The notes under the pieces: model-generated
What the model was told of the DNA's origin: nothing
What the model saw: only the letters and a program-made list of their open reading frames with translations
The model's database searches: none
Position numbers and translations under genes: made by a program
Assembly: GCA_002315675.1 (NCBI GenBank)
Contig: DCHP01000104.1
Coordinates: 1 to 23,134 of the forward strand
From: Rikenellaceae bacterium UBA1749
GTDB lineage: Bacteria; Bacteroidota; Bacteroidia; Bacteroidales; Rikenellaceae
Length of the DNA: 23,134 nt
Direction: 5' to 3'
In this document: piece by piece, positions 15,417 to 23,134 of the stretch
How positions within the stretch are numbered: the stretch's first letter is position 1
How the letters are laid out: every line of letters starts with the position of its first letter

Positions 15417-16712
15417 TTATAAAAGTGGTTTAATGATTCCAAAGAGTATCCATGCGATAACCATTGTCAGAACAATATTGAATGTTTGAGCTGTCAGAAA
15501 TGCTCTTAGAACGTTCCTGTTCTCCTTTGAAATGATATCCTTCAGCCTTGTGTCCAGTCCTATGCAAACGAATGCAAGTGAAAAGAAGAATGTTGAAAAT
15601 GTTTTTGCCAGTGATGTCTCAGCAAGTTTTCTTGCTCCTGCATCTGGGAATATTCCATATGACTGACATAAACTGAATATCAGTGATGCTACCACAAAAC
15701 CTATAATAAACTTTGGGAACTTTTCCCATACGATGCCAAGCGAAGGTTTCTGGGATTGTCCATTATCTCCTTTTGTTGATAGATATAAAGCAATGAAGAA
15801 AGCAACTACTCCAATCAGTACATTCTGAGTCGCCTTGACAATTACCGCAACTTTATTTGCCTCTTCTCCTATCAGTTCGGATGATGCGGCAACACCACTT
15901 GTTGTGTCAATGGTTCCTCCTATCCATGCTCCCATCACCTCTTTCTGTACGGCAGGATCATCAATAATCATTGGAACGATAGTTTCTGCCAGCCATGGCA
16001 TTAGGTATATCATTGGTACTACAATGATAAGTACTACGGATACTATGTATGAAAGTTTTTTGTCATCAGTATGCGCCACGCGTGCGGCAGTAATACATGC
16101 TGAAACTCCACATATTGAAACACCGCTAGAAAGTGTCATGGCAGAAGATTTATCAACCTTGTACACCCTGGTTGCCATAAGGTATGAGAAAAACCAAACT
16201 ATTGCAACAACCATGCATGCCTGTAGTAGTCCGACAAAACCAGAACTCATTACATCCCTGAACAGAATGGTGGCTCCAAGGCAAACAACTCCTATTTTAA
16301 TGAAGAATTCACCCTGAATAGCAGGTTTCATCCAGCTTGGGATTGTAAAACAGTTTCTGATGATAAGGCCGAAAATCACAGAAAAGAATACGGCTTCAAA
16401 TCCATAATAGTTTACAACTTTGATTTTTGCAACCCATTGTGCCAGGAAGGAAATTGCGAATACGAAAATAAAAGAAACGAATAATCCTTTTAGTGGACGT
16501 GACAGTATACGGTTTCCGATATACAATGTAATCAATGCTATCAGAAATAGTACTGAAATATTTATCCAGGATTCACCTGATAGTAATGATGAAGGAACCT
16601 TTGGACCTCCTCCCGGTAAATAAAACGCCAATGCGGCAATGATAAGTAGTGGTATACTCATTATGGTTACCACCCAGTCTTCCACTAAAAGTTTTTTCCA
16701 AAAATTGTTCAT
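15417..16712 (-). CDS. YeiH-family putative anion exporter
   Basis: This is a membrane protein of about 431 residues and 10 or more helices, of the YeiH/UPF0324 family, often labelled putative sulfate exporter; transport of a small sulfur-containing anion is a family-level guess and is not proven. The order of helices and Gly-rich loops (FGLIIRN, a GVSICGVSA segment, and GGTIDTTSGV) fits the family. I set the start at ATG 16712. An in-frame ATG at 16751 would add 13 residues, but that stretch lies across a hairpin and looks like untranslated leader; the protein from 16712 begins MNNFWKKLL, as expected just before the first helix. The gene is immediately followed by the CcsBA gene. Confidence 0.82.
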   Translation of the reverse strand: MNNFWKKLLVEDWVVTIMSIPLLIIAALAFYLPGGGPKVPSSLLSGESWINISVLFLIALITLYIGNRILSRPLKGLFVSFIFVFAISFLAQWVAKIKVVNYYGFEAVFFSVIFGLIIRNCFTIPSWMKPAIQGEFFIKIGVVCLGATILFRDVMSSGFVGLLQACMVVAIVWFFSYLMATRVYKVDKSSAMTLSSGVSICGVSACITAARVAHTDDKKLSYIVSVVLIIVVPMIYLMPWLAETIVPMIIDDPAVQKEVMGAWIGGTIDTTSGVAASSELIGEEANKVAVIVKATQNVLIGVVAFFIALYLSTKGDNGQSQKPSLGIVWEKFPKFIIGFVVASLIFSLCQSYGIFPDAGARKLAETSLAKTFSTFFFSLAFVCIGLDTRLKDIISKENRNVLRAFLTAQTFNIVLTMVIAWILFGIIKPLL

Positions 16713-16725
16713 TTTCCATAAAAGT

Positions 16726-16757
16726 AATCCCATGGTGTAAATATTTGCCATGGGATT
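16726..16757 (-). terminator. Hairpin between PNGase-like and YeiH genes, terminator or attenuator
   Basis: AATCCCATGG at 16726-16735 and CCATGGGATT at 16748-16757 form a 10-bp perfect inverted repeat around a 12-base loop. It begins 10 bases after the stop of the PNGase-like gene and ends 13 bases before the preferred YeiH start. On the minus strand it is followed by ACTTTTAT, a short T-rich tract, so it may be a weak terminator that lowers expression of the two downstream genes. Confidence 0.5.
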
Positions 16758-16767
16758 TAATTCTTAA

Positions 16768-18192
16768 TTATTTATCAAATCCGAACAAGTCAACATGTAC
16801 CCTGTACATTGCCTGTCCATTTGCACTTGTCTTGTATTCAGACTCGAATCTTTCCAGATCAAAATCGATATCAAAAGTATCTCCACCTTTGATATTGACA
16901 AATTTCCATATGTCTATATGTGATGGATTGCCTGGACACCAGTTTGCCCTGTCGTAATAGCAAGTACCTGCCTGTGCGTAGTTTTCTCCACATGGAACGA
17001 AAATGTAACCTCTCTGCTGGCATGGGACTCCATCTATTTTAACAGTATAATAATTATAGTCAAATTCTGCTGCATTTTTGGTCTGGTATCCAGTTCTGTC
17101 AACAAATCGTCCCTGATCTGCCCCATGTCCGGTAATGGTTACTTTCATTTGCAATGATTTTACTGTAGAAGGAACTGTAATAGTGCGGTTTGAAAATCTG
17201 TCGCCTTCTTCTATGCTTTCACCTTCTCTTCCGTATAGCCATGAACGATATCCTGTATTCTGGGTTTCTTCGCTATCATATATTCTTTTGACAAATACCT
17301 GGTTCCTCTCACTCTGCCCTTCATACATGTCAAATGTCAATTGAGCAGTATGATGACGTCCTGTTTCCTGAGCATCAAATCCTCCGAAATAGATCTTGAA
17401 TTCGACATCACCTTTCAGCATAGGAAGGTATTCTGTTACATCAAAATAGTATTTCTTTTCAAAACTTGAGGTGAATGCATTCCCAAAAGGAGTGATGCAA
17501 TTTGAGATTTCATACCATTCTCCTTCATATTTCAGTGCTATATTTGTGTTATGATCATATCCCGATCCACCACTTGGACCGCAACCCATGCGGTATGTCA
17601 TTATTACTCTATTGTACTTTGAATTATTTTCAGGAAAATTCAAATGAAAACGTTTGTCATCGTCTATGCTCCAACCAAAGAACCACAGTCCAAATATGTC
17701 ACTCTTAATGGTAGTCTTGTTTCCGGAAACATTATTGAAATAACTGTTTGATACTATTTTTTCAGAAGATAGGTATGCAGTTTTTTCTGTGGTCTCCTTT
17801 CCTTTCTGGGTCAGTGTTATATATTTTGGTTCATCTGATGCTTCATTCTGAACGGCAACAGTGCATTTCCTTTCTCCTGGACTATTGTTCGTTGCCAAAT
17901 TAACTTTTACAATATACTCTTTCTGAGCGACACCCGATGAGGTTACTACATCGGCCCAGTCTGGAACCTGATCTATCATTGGGTCCTGAACATAATTGAA
18001 ACATATCCATTTTGAACCTGATTTAACTGTAAATTCAGCAGTCTTCTGGTTGTATTCACATTCAACTGATTCAGTACTGACAACAAGTTCCTTTGCTTCC
18101 AGTGGTTCTTCGGATGGTTCATCATTAGATTTACATCCTGCTATACCTGCAACAAAAATAGTGCATGCTATTATAAGTAAATGCTTTTTCAT
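16768..18192 (-). CDS. PNGase F-like lipoprotein with BACON-like N-terminal domain
   Basis: This 474-residue lipoprotein (lipobox AGIAGC, C20, then the acidic NDEPSEEP that suggests surface export) resembles peptide-N-glycosidase F, which removes N-glycans from asparagine. Residues about 33-130 look like a BACON domain ending in ITLTQKG. The PNGase F N-like domain follows (about 150-292: GEWYEISNCITPFG, a DVTEYLP segment), and then the C-like domain (about 300-474: TGHGADQG, AAEF, YYDRANWCPG). By eye, PNGase F D60 corresponds to D213 and E206 to E376. The position of E118 falls at H280 or H281, so one of the known active-site acids appears changed. Cysteines near 391-419 fit disulfides. Activity is likely but unproven. 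The gene lies 133 bases after the transglutaminase-like lipoprotein. Confidence 0.82.
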   Translation of the reverse strand: MKKHLLIIACTIFVAGIAGCKSNDEPSEEPLEAKELVVSTESVECEYNQKTAEFTVKSGSKWICFNYVQDPMIDQVPDWADVVTSSGVAQKEYIVKVNLATNNSPGERKCTVAVQNEASDEPKYITLTQKGKETTEKTAYLSSEKIVSNSYFNNVSGNKTTIKSDIFGLWFFGWSIDDDKRFHLNFPENNSKYNRVIMTYRMGCGPSGGSGYDHNTNIALKYEGEWYEISNCITPFGNAFTSSFEKKYYFDVTEYLPMLKGDVEFKIYFGGFDAQETGRHHTAQLTFDMYEGQSERNQVFVKRIYDSEETQNTGYRSWLYGREGESIEEGDRFSNRTITVPSTVKSLQMKVTITGHGADQGRFVDRTGYQTKNAAEFDYNYYTVKIDGVPCQQRGYIFVPCGENYAQAGTCYYDRANWCPGNPSHIDIWKFVNIKGGDTFDIDFDLERFESEYKTSANGQAMYRVHVDLFGFDK

Positions 18193-18325
18193 TTCAATTG
18201 ATTTAATGTTTCATTAGACTCTTTTTGGCTATTTTATAATGTAACAGAAGTTTCGCAAGAATAACTTGTATACTTATAATGATTTGATTGTTTATATAAA
18301 ATTTCCAAGTCGATTGAATTTTTTG

Positions 18326-20938
18326 TTACTTGCTGCTGTTCAACTGGGAAATGATTCTCGAAATCTGTTCGGATGTTGAGGTGTTATAACCCGTTGATGT
18401 GTAAACAACGCGCCCAAAACTGTCTGCTACGATAAGGACTGGAAGACGGGTAATGTCAGCCTTCAACATTGTCTTGAGCATTGCTGTTGTCTTTCCATTA
18501 TCATCGTAGCCATAACATACGGTACCAGGCAGATTTGGAAATTCTTCCTTCTTGTATTCTTTCAGACTTTCTTCATCCTGAAGAATAAGTACAATTTTCC
18601 TATCCCATTTGTTCAGATCATCCTTTATCGCTTCAAATGCCCTTAGCATATGGGTGGTTGGTTCTTTCTTTGAATCAATCAATGCCAGGATGAAGTAACC
18701 TCTTCCGGTCGTGGACAGAATTGATGTTGGCTTTGACTCTCCTTCAGGGATATAAAGGCTTTCTGCATCAATATTTCCAATTACCTGAACCTGCTGATTA
18801 TTCTGTCTTAATAGTAATTTAACAGGGGTTGTCTCGCCTTCTTTGATGGTGAATAGTTGACAGTGACTAAGTACTGTTCCGTCTGCCATTCTTGTTCCTG
18901 TTACAAGTTCGTATGTTCCGATTGGCATTGAAATTTCATTGCCGATTATCTGAACATTTCCATCATCACCCATATCGATATCACTTGATGACTCGGGCTC
19001 GATTAGACGTGGTATGCCGTTTGTAATTTTAGAAATTGTGAAATGAGTGTAATAATGAGGATCTTTAGTTTTTTCAGAACCATCAAATGAGATCAGGAGA
19101 TTTCCAGTCCCTTCAACTTTCTCTTCAACTTCATTAAGCTGAGGGAATGGTATGTATTTCCAGTCATTCCCTTCGTAGTACTGAGGTTTTTCCGATATAG
19201 GTTCTCTTCTTGATGGTATTCCTGCTGATCTCATTAGAGCTATTGCAGCACGCTCTATTGCCTTCTTGTCTGCTATTCTGATTTTTACGACTCCTTCAGG
19301 CATCATTTTCAGTTTTGCAGGATTAAGCTCTGGACGTAACTGAATACTTCCTATTATCTCAATTATCTTTTCAATAGATCCACAATGAATTTTCTGGAAT
19401 TTTCCTTTGTATCCGGTAATCAATTCGTCATCAATTCTTGGGGATAGAACATATTTCGCATAAAGTTCACTACCTTCAAAGCTACTATTGCTGTTTGTAA
19501 GGTGATCGTTCAGAACTTCAATTGGTGTATCCTTCAAGTCCTTGATAGAAATGTTCTCAAGAAGCATAATAGCTTTTTCCTTCTTCTGGGCAGTGGAAAT
19601 AAATTCTTTTATTGTTTTCCAATTACCTCTTGAATTTTTCAGGAAGTACCATACTTTGTTCTCGTCAAGCGATTCATTTCGTGCAAATTCCTTTGCTTCA
19701 TCTTCTTTTATGAAAGTATTGACATATGCATTTCTGATACTGTCTTCCTTTGCCATACGTTTTCCATTGGCAATAGACTCTTCCCTTGTTATTGAGTTTG
19801 TTACTGGTAATTCAACTGGGGGAACCAAATCAATATCATAGCTGTAGATATCGTTGTCTGTTTTGTCTATTACAACTATTGCAGTGTCTGTAGCTCTAGG
19901 GTCTATTTTTGAAAAGCCATATACACCATCCTTGTATGCCCAGATGTACATATCCCCAAGCCCACTGTTCATTGAAGTGATTCCGTTTTCGTCACTTTCT
20001 TTCTTGACTGCGGGGTAGAATTCTCCATAGTTATAAATAGAGTAGTGTACATTTGCTCCTACAACGATATTTCCATTTCTGTCAATGATCTTTGCAAAAT
20101 GTTTCTTTACTGGGGCATAATTATCTGTTACATTTATTTCAGTATAACCATCTGTTCTGCTGATAACCTCTTCGTCGCCATAGTATTTCCCGAATACCTT
20201 AGTGAACATAATAAGCCCTCTTTTTGCTGGAGAACTGAACCAGCCATGATCAAGTCTTGCATCAGGTTCGCATGCTCCTAAAAAGTGCCATTTACCATCA
20301 GCCCATGCTTCCACCCAAGCATGGTTGTCATCTGTATGAGCCCATCTTGGAGTGTATATCTGCCTTGCAGGGATACCCACAGATCTTAGGGCCGCAACGC
20401 AGAAGGTGCTTTCTTCACCGCATCGTCCCATAGCAGTACTTACCATTGCTGAAGGTGATAATGTTCTGGAATCATCAGGTGTATAGACAGCTTTTTCGTG
20501 GCACCAATGGTTTACCTCAAGTATTGCCTGTTCCATTGTAAGACCCTTGACACGTTCTTTCAACTCGCCATAAAAGTCTATTCTTGAATAATCCAGGTTT
20601 TCGTTGTTTATTCTTACTGGAAGAACAAAATGTAGGAATAAGTCATCAGGAACATTCCATTTCAACTCTTTTCTTGCCTGTAAAGATGATTTAACATTCT
20701 GATAGAACAGATCTGATGGGAAATCAGCGCAGTCAGCAACCGATAACCATGCATACAAAAAATCCATAGCCTGTTTTTCCTCACCAGTCATTTCGTCTGT
20801 TTTATACTCAGGCAGCCAGGTTCTTTCACTTAGTCTGGCTTCAACATCTTTCTTTGTGTTACTGTCAAGCAGATTGTTTGAGCAGCTCATTAGTATTGTT
20901 GCTGCAAACACAAACACAAGAGTGTTAGCTTTTTTCAT
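18326..20938 (-). CDS. Transglutaminase-like lipoprotein with thioredoxin-like C-terminus
   Basis: This large lipoprotein has 870 residues from the preferred start. The lipobox LMSC puts the lipid on the cysteine of SCSNN (C28 counting from ATG 20965). A transglutaminase/protease core spans about residues 140-245, with the catalytic triad C182 in GRCGEES, H215 in DNHAWVEAW and D235 in CEPDA. A beta-rich region follows, and the last 125 residues resemble a thioredoxin fold that has no CxxC. Bacterial members are often peptidases or cross-linkers, so the reaction is uncertain. I choose ATG 20938 because GGAG lies 5 bases before it and the signal peptide then begins MKKANTL; ATG 20965 would overlap rsmI by 14 bases. 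Confidence 0.82.
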   Translation of the reverse strand: MKKANTLVFVFAATILMSCSNNLLDSNTKKDVEARLSERTWLPEYKTDEMTGEEKQAMDFLYAWLSVADCADFPSDLFYQNVKSSLQARKELKWNVPDDLFLHFVLPVRINNENLDYSRIDFYGELKERVKGLTMEQAILEVNHWCHEKAVYTPDDSRTLSPSAMVSTAMGRCGEESTFCVAALRSVGIPARQIYTPRWAHTDDNHAWVEAWADGKWHFLGACEPDARLDHGWFSSPAKRGLIMFTKVFGKYYGDEEVISRTDGYTEINVTDNYAPVKKHFAKIIDRNGNIVVGANVHYSIYNYGEFYPAVKKESDENGITSMNSGLGDMYIWAYKDGVYGFSKIDPRATDTAIVVIDKTDNDIYSYDIDLVPPVELPVTNSITREESIANGKRMAKEDSIRNAYVNTFIKEDEAKEFARNESLDENKVWYFLKNSRGNWKTIKEFISTAQKKEKAIMLLENISIKDLKDTPIEVLNDHLTNSNSSFEGSELYAKYVLSPRIDDELITGYKGKFQKIHCGSIEKIIEIIGSIQLRPELNPAKLKMMPEGVVKIRIADKKAIERAAIALMRSAGIPSRREPISEKPQYYEGNDWKYIPFPQLNEVEEKVEGTGNLLISFDGSEKTKDPHYYTHFTISKITNGIPRLIEPESSSDIDMGDDGNVQIIGNEISMPIGTYELVTGTRMADGTVLSHCQLFTIKEGETTPVKLLLRQNNQQVQVIGNIDAESLYIPEGESKPTSILSTTGRGYFILALIDSKKEPTTHMLRAFEAIKDDLNKWDRKIVLILQDEESLKEYKKEEFPNLPGTVCYGYDDNGKTTAMLKTMLKADITRLPVLIVADSFGRVVYTSTGYNTSTSEQISRIISQLNSSK

Positions 20939-20943
20939 GACAA

Positions 20944-20947
20944 CTCC
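20944..20947 (-). promoter_or_regulatory. Ribosome binding site GGAG deciding the transglutaminase start
   Basis: On the minus strand CGGAG ends 5 bases before the ATG at 20938 and lies in the 13-base gap after the rsmI stop. It favours this start over the upstream ATG at 20965. Confidence 0.6.
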
Positions 20948-20951
20948 GTTT

Positions 20952-21650
20952 TTAATATTCTTCATTTCTATTTTTTTTCTTTTTACGTCCTATGCCTTTA
21001 ATCAGCACTACTATTTCTCCTTTTATCTGGTTCTCACTATAATATGCTGCAAGATTCTCCAGCGAGTCTCTTTTAAACTCTTCGAAGTGTTTGCTTATTT
21101 CCCTTGCAACAACTGCGTTTCTTTCTCCACCGAAATATTCAGTCATTTCCTTTAGTGTTGATTGTAGTCTGTGAGGTGATTCATAGAATATAATGGTCCT
21201 GTCTTCTTCTGAAAGTTCTGTCAGTCGTGTATGTCTTCCTTTTTTTAATGGTAGAAAACCTTCAAATGAAAATCTGTCGGCAGGTAATCCACTTGCGACA
21301 AGTGCAGGAACGAATGCAGTGGGACCAGGCAGACACGTTACTTCAATTTTCTTTTCAACGCACTGTCTGACCAGTAAGAAACCGGGGTCTGATATACCTG
21401 GAGTCCCTGCATCTGAGATAAGTGCCATCTGTTCACCTGAAAGTAACCTGTCGGTTATTGTGCTCAGTATCTGGTGTTCGTTGAACTTATGGAAACTTAT
21501 CATCGGTTTGCTTATTTCCAGATGCTTTAACAGGATAGAGCTGGTTCTTGTATCCTCGGCAAGTATAAGATCAACTTCAGACAAAACCTTGACGGCTCTT
21601 AATGTGATATCGTCAAGGTTTCCTACTGGTGTCGGCACGACATATAGCAT
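20952..21650 (-). CDS. rsmI: 16S rRNA (cytidine1402-2'-O)-methyltransferase
   Basis: RsmI methylates the ribose of C1402 in the decoding centre of 16S rRNA using S-adenosylmethionine. The 232-residue protein opens with VVPTPVGNLDDITLRA, followed by AEDTRTS, SDAGTPGISDPG, the SAM-site PGPTAFVPALVASGLP and FYESPHR, all in family order. It lacks the extra C-terminal helical extension of Escherichia coli RsmI, which is common in Bacteroidetes. The C-terminus is a lysine-rich tail. The gene starts three bases after the upstream unknown protein ends and is closely followed by the transglutaminase-like gene, so it sits in the middle of a compact operon that otherwise has nothing to do with ribosomes. 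Confidence 0.95.
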   Translation of the reverse strand: MLYVVPTPVGNLDDITLRAVKVLSEVDLILAEDTRTSSILLKHLEISKPMISFHKFNEHQILSTITDRLLSGEQMALISDAGTPGISDPGFLLVRQCVEKKIEVTCLPGPTAFVPALVASGLPADRFSFEGFLPLKKGRHTRLTELSEEDRTIIFYESPHRLQSTLKEMTEYFGGERNAVVAREISKHFEEFKRDSLENLAAYYSENQIKGEIVVLIKGIGRKKKKNRNEEY

Positions 21651-21653
21651 ATG

Positions 21654-22403
21654 CTAGAATTTTTTAGATAGATAATTTATCAATTCTATAGCGGTAGAAC
21701 TTTCTGGATTCCAGGAATAATGCTCTTCAATGTATATTAATAACTCATCTACAGATTTTAACGAACACATCTTGTTTACTGAAGTTTCTGCCCTTGCAAC
21801 GTTATCTTCAAACAATTCGTGAACAATGTTAGTCTGTAAATATTCAGGGAGACTATGGAATCCCATTATCGGGGGATTGATATCTACTTTGATATTTGTT
21901 ACAGTTTCTTCTTTCTTCTCTTCCTCAACTGCTGTTTCTTCCTTTTCAGCTTCAGCCTTCTTATCACATTCAGCTTCCCTTAGAAGTGCTGTTGTCGCTT
22001 CAATCTTAATCTGACTTATTGTTTCTTTCAATGAGGTTATTTCCTGAATCAGTTCCAGCTTGTTACTGTCAATGTATTCCTTCAGGGTGTTAACTCCACT
22101 ATTGCAAGCATCGCCAATGGTTTCCTTTATCTCAGTAAAGTCGATTTTTGCTGATTGCTGTTCCTCTTTTCTGTTACTGCTTCCATCAACTATTTTTATC
22201 TGGTTGTTTGCTGTTTCACTCTCAGCTGGTTTTATGGTTTCATTCAACGATACATTGCAACCACCTGAAAGTTCATCGTATATTTTTCTGATCGAAGCCA
22301 ATACTGAATCTTTTTCAATTGAAGGTACAAAACCTTGTTTTGCCCAATTCTGGACTTTCTCTGAAGTCTGGGCTAAATCGGTAATAATACTGTTGTAATT
22401 CAT
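21654..22403 (-). CDS. Cytosolic protein of unknown function, coiled-coil with helical C-terminus
   Basis: I do not recognise a named domain. The 249-residue protein has no signal peptide. The N-terminal 45 residues (SVLASIRKIYDELS) are helical; residues about 46-85 are polar and probably disordered; 90-175 look like a coiled coil ending in a Glu/Lys-rich run; the last 70 residues (LFEDN...AETSVNKMCSL, WNPES, LSKKF) form a small helical domain. From memory, this head-and-tail arrangement recurs in uncharacterised Bacteroidetes proteins. It is packed between the secreted unknown and rsmI with gaps of four and three bases. Confidence 0.65.
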   Translation of the reverse strand: MNYNSIITDLAQTSEKVQNWAKQGFVPSIEKDSVLASIRKIYDELSGGCNVSLNETIKPAESETANNQIKIVDGSSNRKEEQQSAKIDFTEIKETIGDACNSGVNTLKEYIDSNKLELIQEITSLKETISQIKIEATTALLREAECDKKAEAEKEETAVEEEKKEETVTNIKVDINPPIMGFHSLPEYLQTNIVHELFEDNVARAETSVNKMCSLKSVDELLIYIEEHYSWNPESSTAIELINYLSKKF

Positions 22404-22407
22404 ATTC

Positions 22408-23013
22408 CTAATTTAATCGATTGTTTCTTTTTAATATCATCCAATAATTTCCGTATGGTATTCCGTATACGTACTTGTCCAGTACTTTATCCCTGTTGCC
22501 TTTTTGTACATACTGTATCTCATTTGAACGTTCACCCTGAGGCAGTTCTCCGCTGAATATATTCAGATAGACTCTGTTTCTTCTCCCCTGGGTAGTGTCA
22601 ATTGAAAAAGCTATACATTCGTGAGGAATACCGAATCTTGTTTTAAGCAAAGCTCTTACGACACTGGCTTGTTCAGATGCTCTGTTGATGATATCTCCTT
22701 CCCCAATGTCCATATTCATTATACATGATACAAGACTTACATACTTTCTTCCTGAAAGGATTTCAAGTCTGGTGTTACCTTCCCTAATAGCACTAACAAG
22801 TCTGTTATAAGATGCTTGATTGTTGGTAACACTAAGATAGAGAACGCTTAAGTCATAGTCATCTGAATACCTAAAATCGAAAGGAATTGTCTCGTTTGGT
22901 ATTGACTGCGCACTTACAAGTTGAATGAAAAATGTGCAAACTATTATGCAAAAGTTTCTCAAGTGTATGTAATTAATGATTTGTCTTTTTTCATTTTTAT
23001 CGACATATCTCAC
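22408..23013 (-). CDS. Secreted protein of unknown function, possibly OmpA-like
   Basis: The 201-residue protein carries a signal-like hydrophobic stretch (NFCIIVCTFFIQLVSA) after an unusually long polar N-terminus of about 18 residues if GTG 23013 is used. TTG at 22962 would give a standard signal peptide starting MRNFC, and I consider it equally likely. The later part (IPFDFRYSDDYD, then RASEQASVVRALLKTRFGI) recalls the OmpA-C/DUF3868-type layout, in which a beginning strand is followed by a helix and the RA-x-V-x2-L helix. The peptidoglycan-binding residues are not clear, so the likeness is weak. It is the first gene of the compact operon that includes rsmI. Confidence 0.6.
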   Translation of the reverse strand: MRYVDKNEKRQIINYIHLRNFCIIVCTFFIQLVSAQSIPNETIPFDFRYSDDYDLSVLYLSVTNNQASYNRLVSAIREGNTRLEILSGRKYVSLVSCIMNMDIGEGDIINRASEQASVVRALLKTRFGIPHECIAFSIDTTQGRRNRVYLNIFSGELPQGERSNEIQYVQKGNRDKVLDKYVYGIPYGNYWMILKRNNRLN

Positions 23014-23134
23014 GTACTACAGAAGGCAGGAAACTTTTTTTTGCCTGGTTTTTGCATGAAACAATGTCTCTAAATGTTGAAGCTGAATAATAAATATTTA
23101 AATAGCTTAGTTGTAATATGCGAAGATAGTTATT

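Noticed and set aside
15835..16317. Plus-strand open frame of 160 codons opposite the YeiH-family gene
   Set aside because: Ser/Thr/Ile-rich antisense frame, as often found opposite membrane proteins; no motif or promoter supports it.
18193..18325. Promoter for the PNGase-like gene
   Set aside because: The best -7 box on the minus strand (TATTCTTG, 18263-18256) has one mismatch and no -33 partner; too weak to annotate.
23014..23134. Promoter or terminator at the right edge
   Set aside because: An AGGCA/TGCCT inverted repeat is too short, and no TAnnTTTG box with a suitable upstream TTTG was found for the minus-strand operon.
1..23134. tRNA, rRNA, CRISPR array or insertion sequence
   Set aside because: No cloverleaf, regularly spaced repeat or transposase frame was seen in the gaps; nearly all the window is occupied by recognised genes.

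Overview
The window looks like chromosomal DNA of an AT-rich member of the Bacteroidales. The signs are: lipoproteins with an acidic run just after the lipobox cysteine, a BACON-like domain, a DUF1573 protein, a fused CcsB-CcsA cytochrome c maturation protein, and candidate promoters of the TTTG-N19-TAnnTTTG type instead of sigma70 -35/-10 boxes. The genus cannot be settled from this sequence.

Layout. (1) 1-1100: a strong hairpin terminator at the left edge, then a minus-strand Fic AMP-transferase with a BRO-N-like N-terminus. It looks richer in G+C than its surroundings and may be acquired. (2) 1139-8301: a long minus-strand series, read from 8301 downward: GT4 glycosyltransferase, DUF1573 lipoprotein-like secreted protein, the two subunits of an NfnAB/SudAB-type flavin oxidoreductase, a TatD-family hydrolase, TcdA-type tRNA t6A dehydratase, and then two secreted proteins of unknown role, probably with their own promoter. 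(3) 8321-8357: a compact divergent promoter region. (4) 8374-12033: a tightly overlapping plus-strand three-gene operon derived from group 4 hydrogenase/complex I: an antiporter-like membrane subunit, a NuoCD/HycE-like subunit and a ferredoxin-NuoB/HycG-like subunit. (5) 12257-12772: a small CDP-alcohol phosphatidyltransferase. (6) 13038-23013: a second minus-strand series, read from 23013 downward: a secreted unknown, a cytosolic unknown, rsmI, a transglutaminase-like lipoprotein, a PNGase F-like lipoprotein, a YeiH-family membrane transporter and the CcsBA heme-handling protein.

The most interesting system is region 4. The large subunit has lost all four nickel-binding cysteines. The small subunit has also lost three of the four ligands of the proximal [4Fe-4S] (N2-like) cluster. 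One ferredoxin-type cluster and the ionisable residues of the membrane channel look intact. No NuoH-, NuoL- or NuoK-like gene lies beside it. It is therefore related to, but more reduced than, the energy-converting hydrogenase-related (Ehr) complexes: an apparent membrane energy-coupling machine stripped of its catalytic redox centres. All family calls rest on motifs read by eye; no database search was run.
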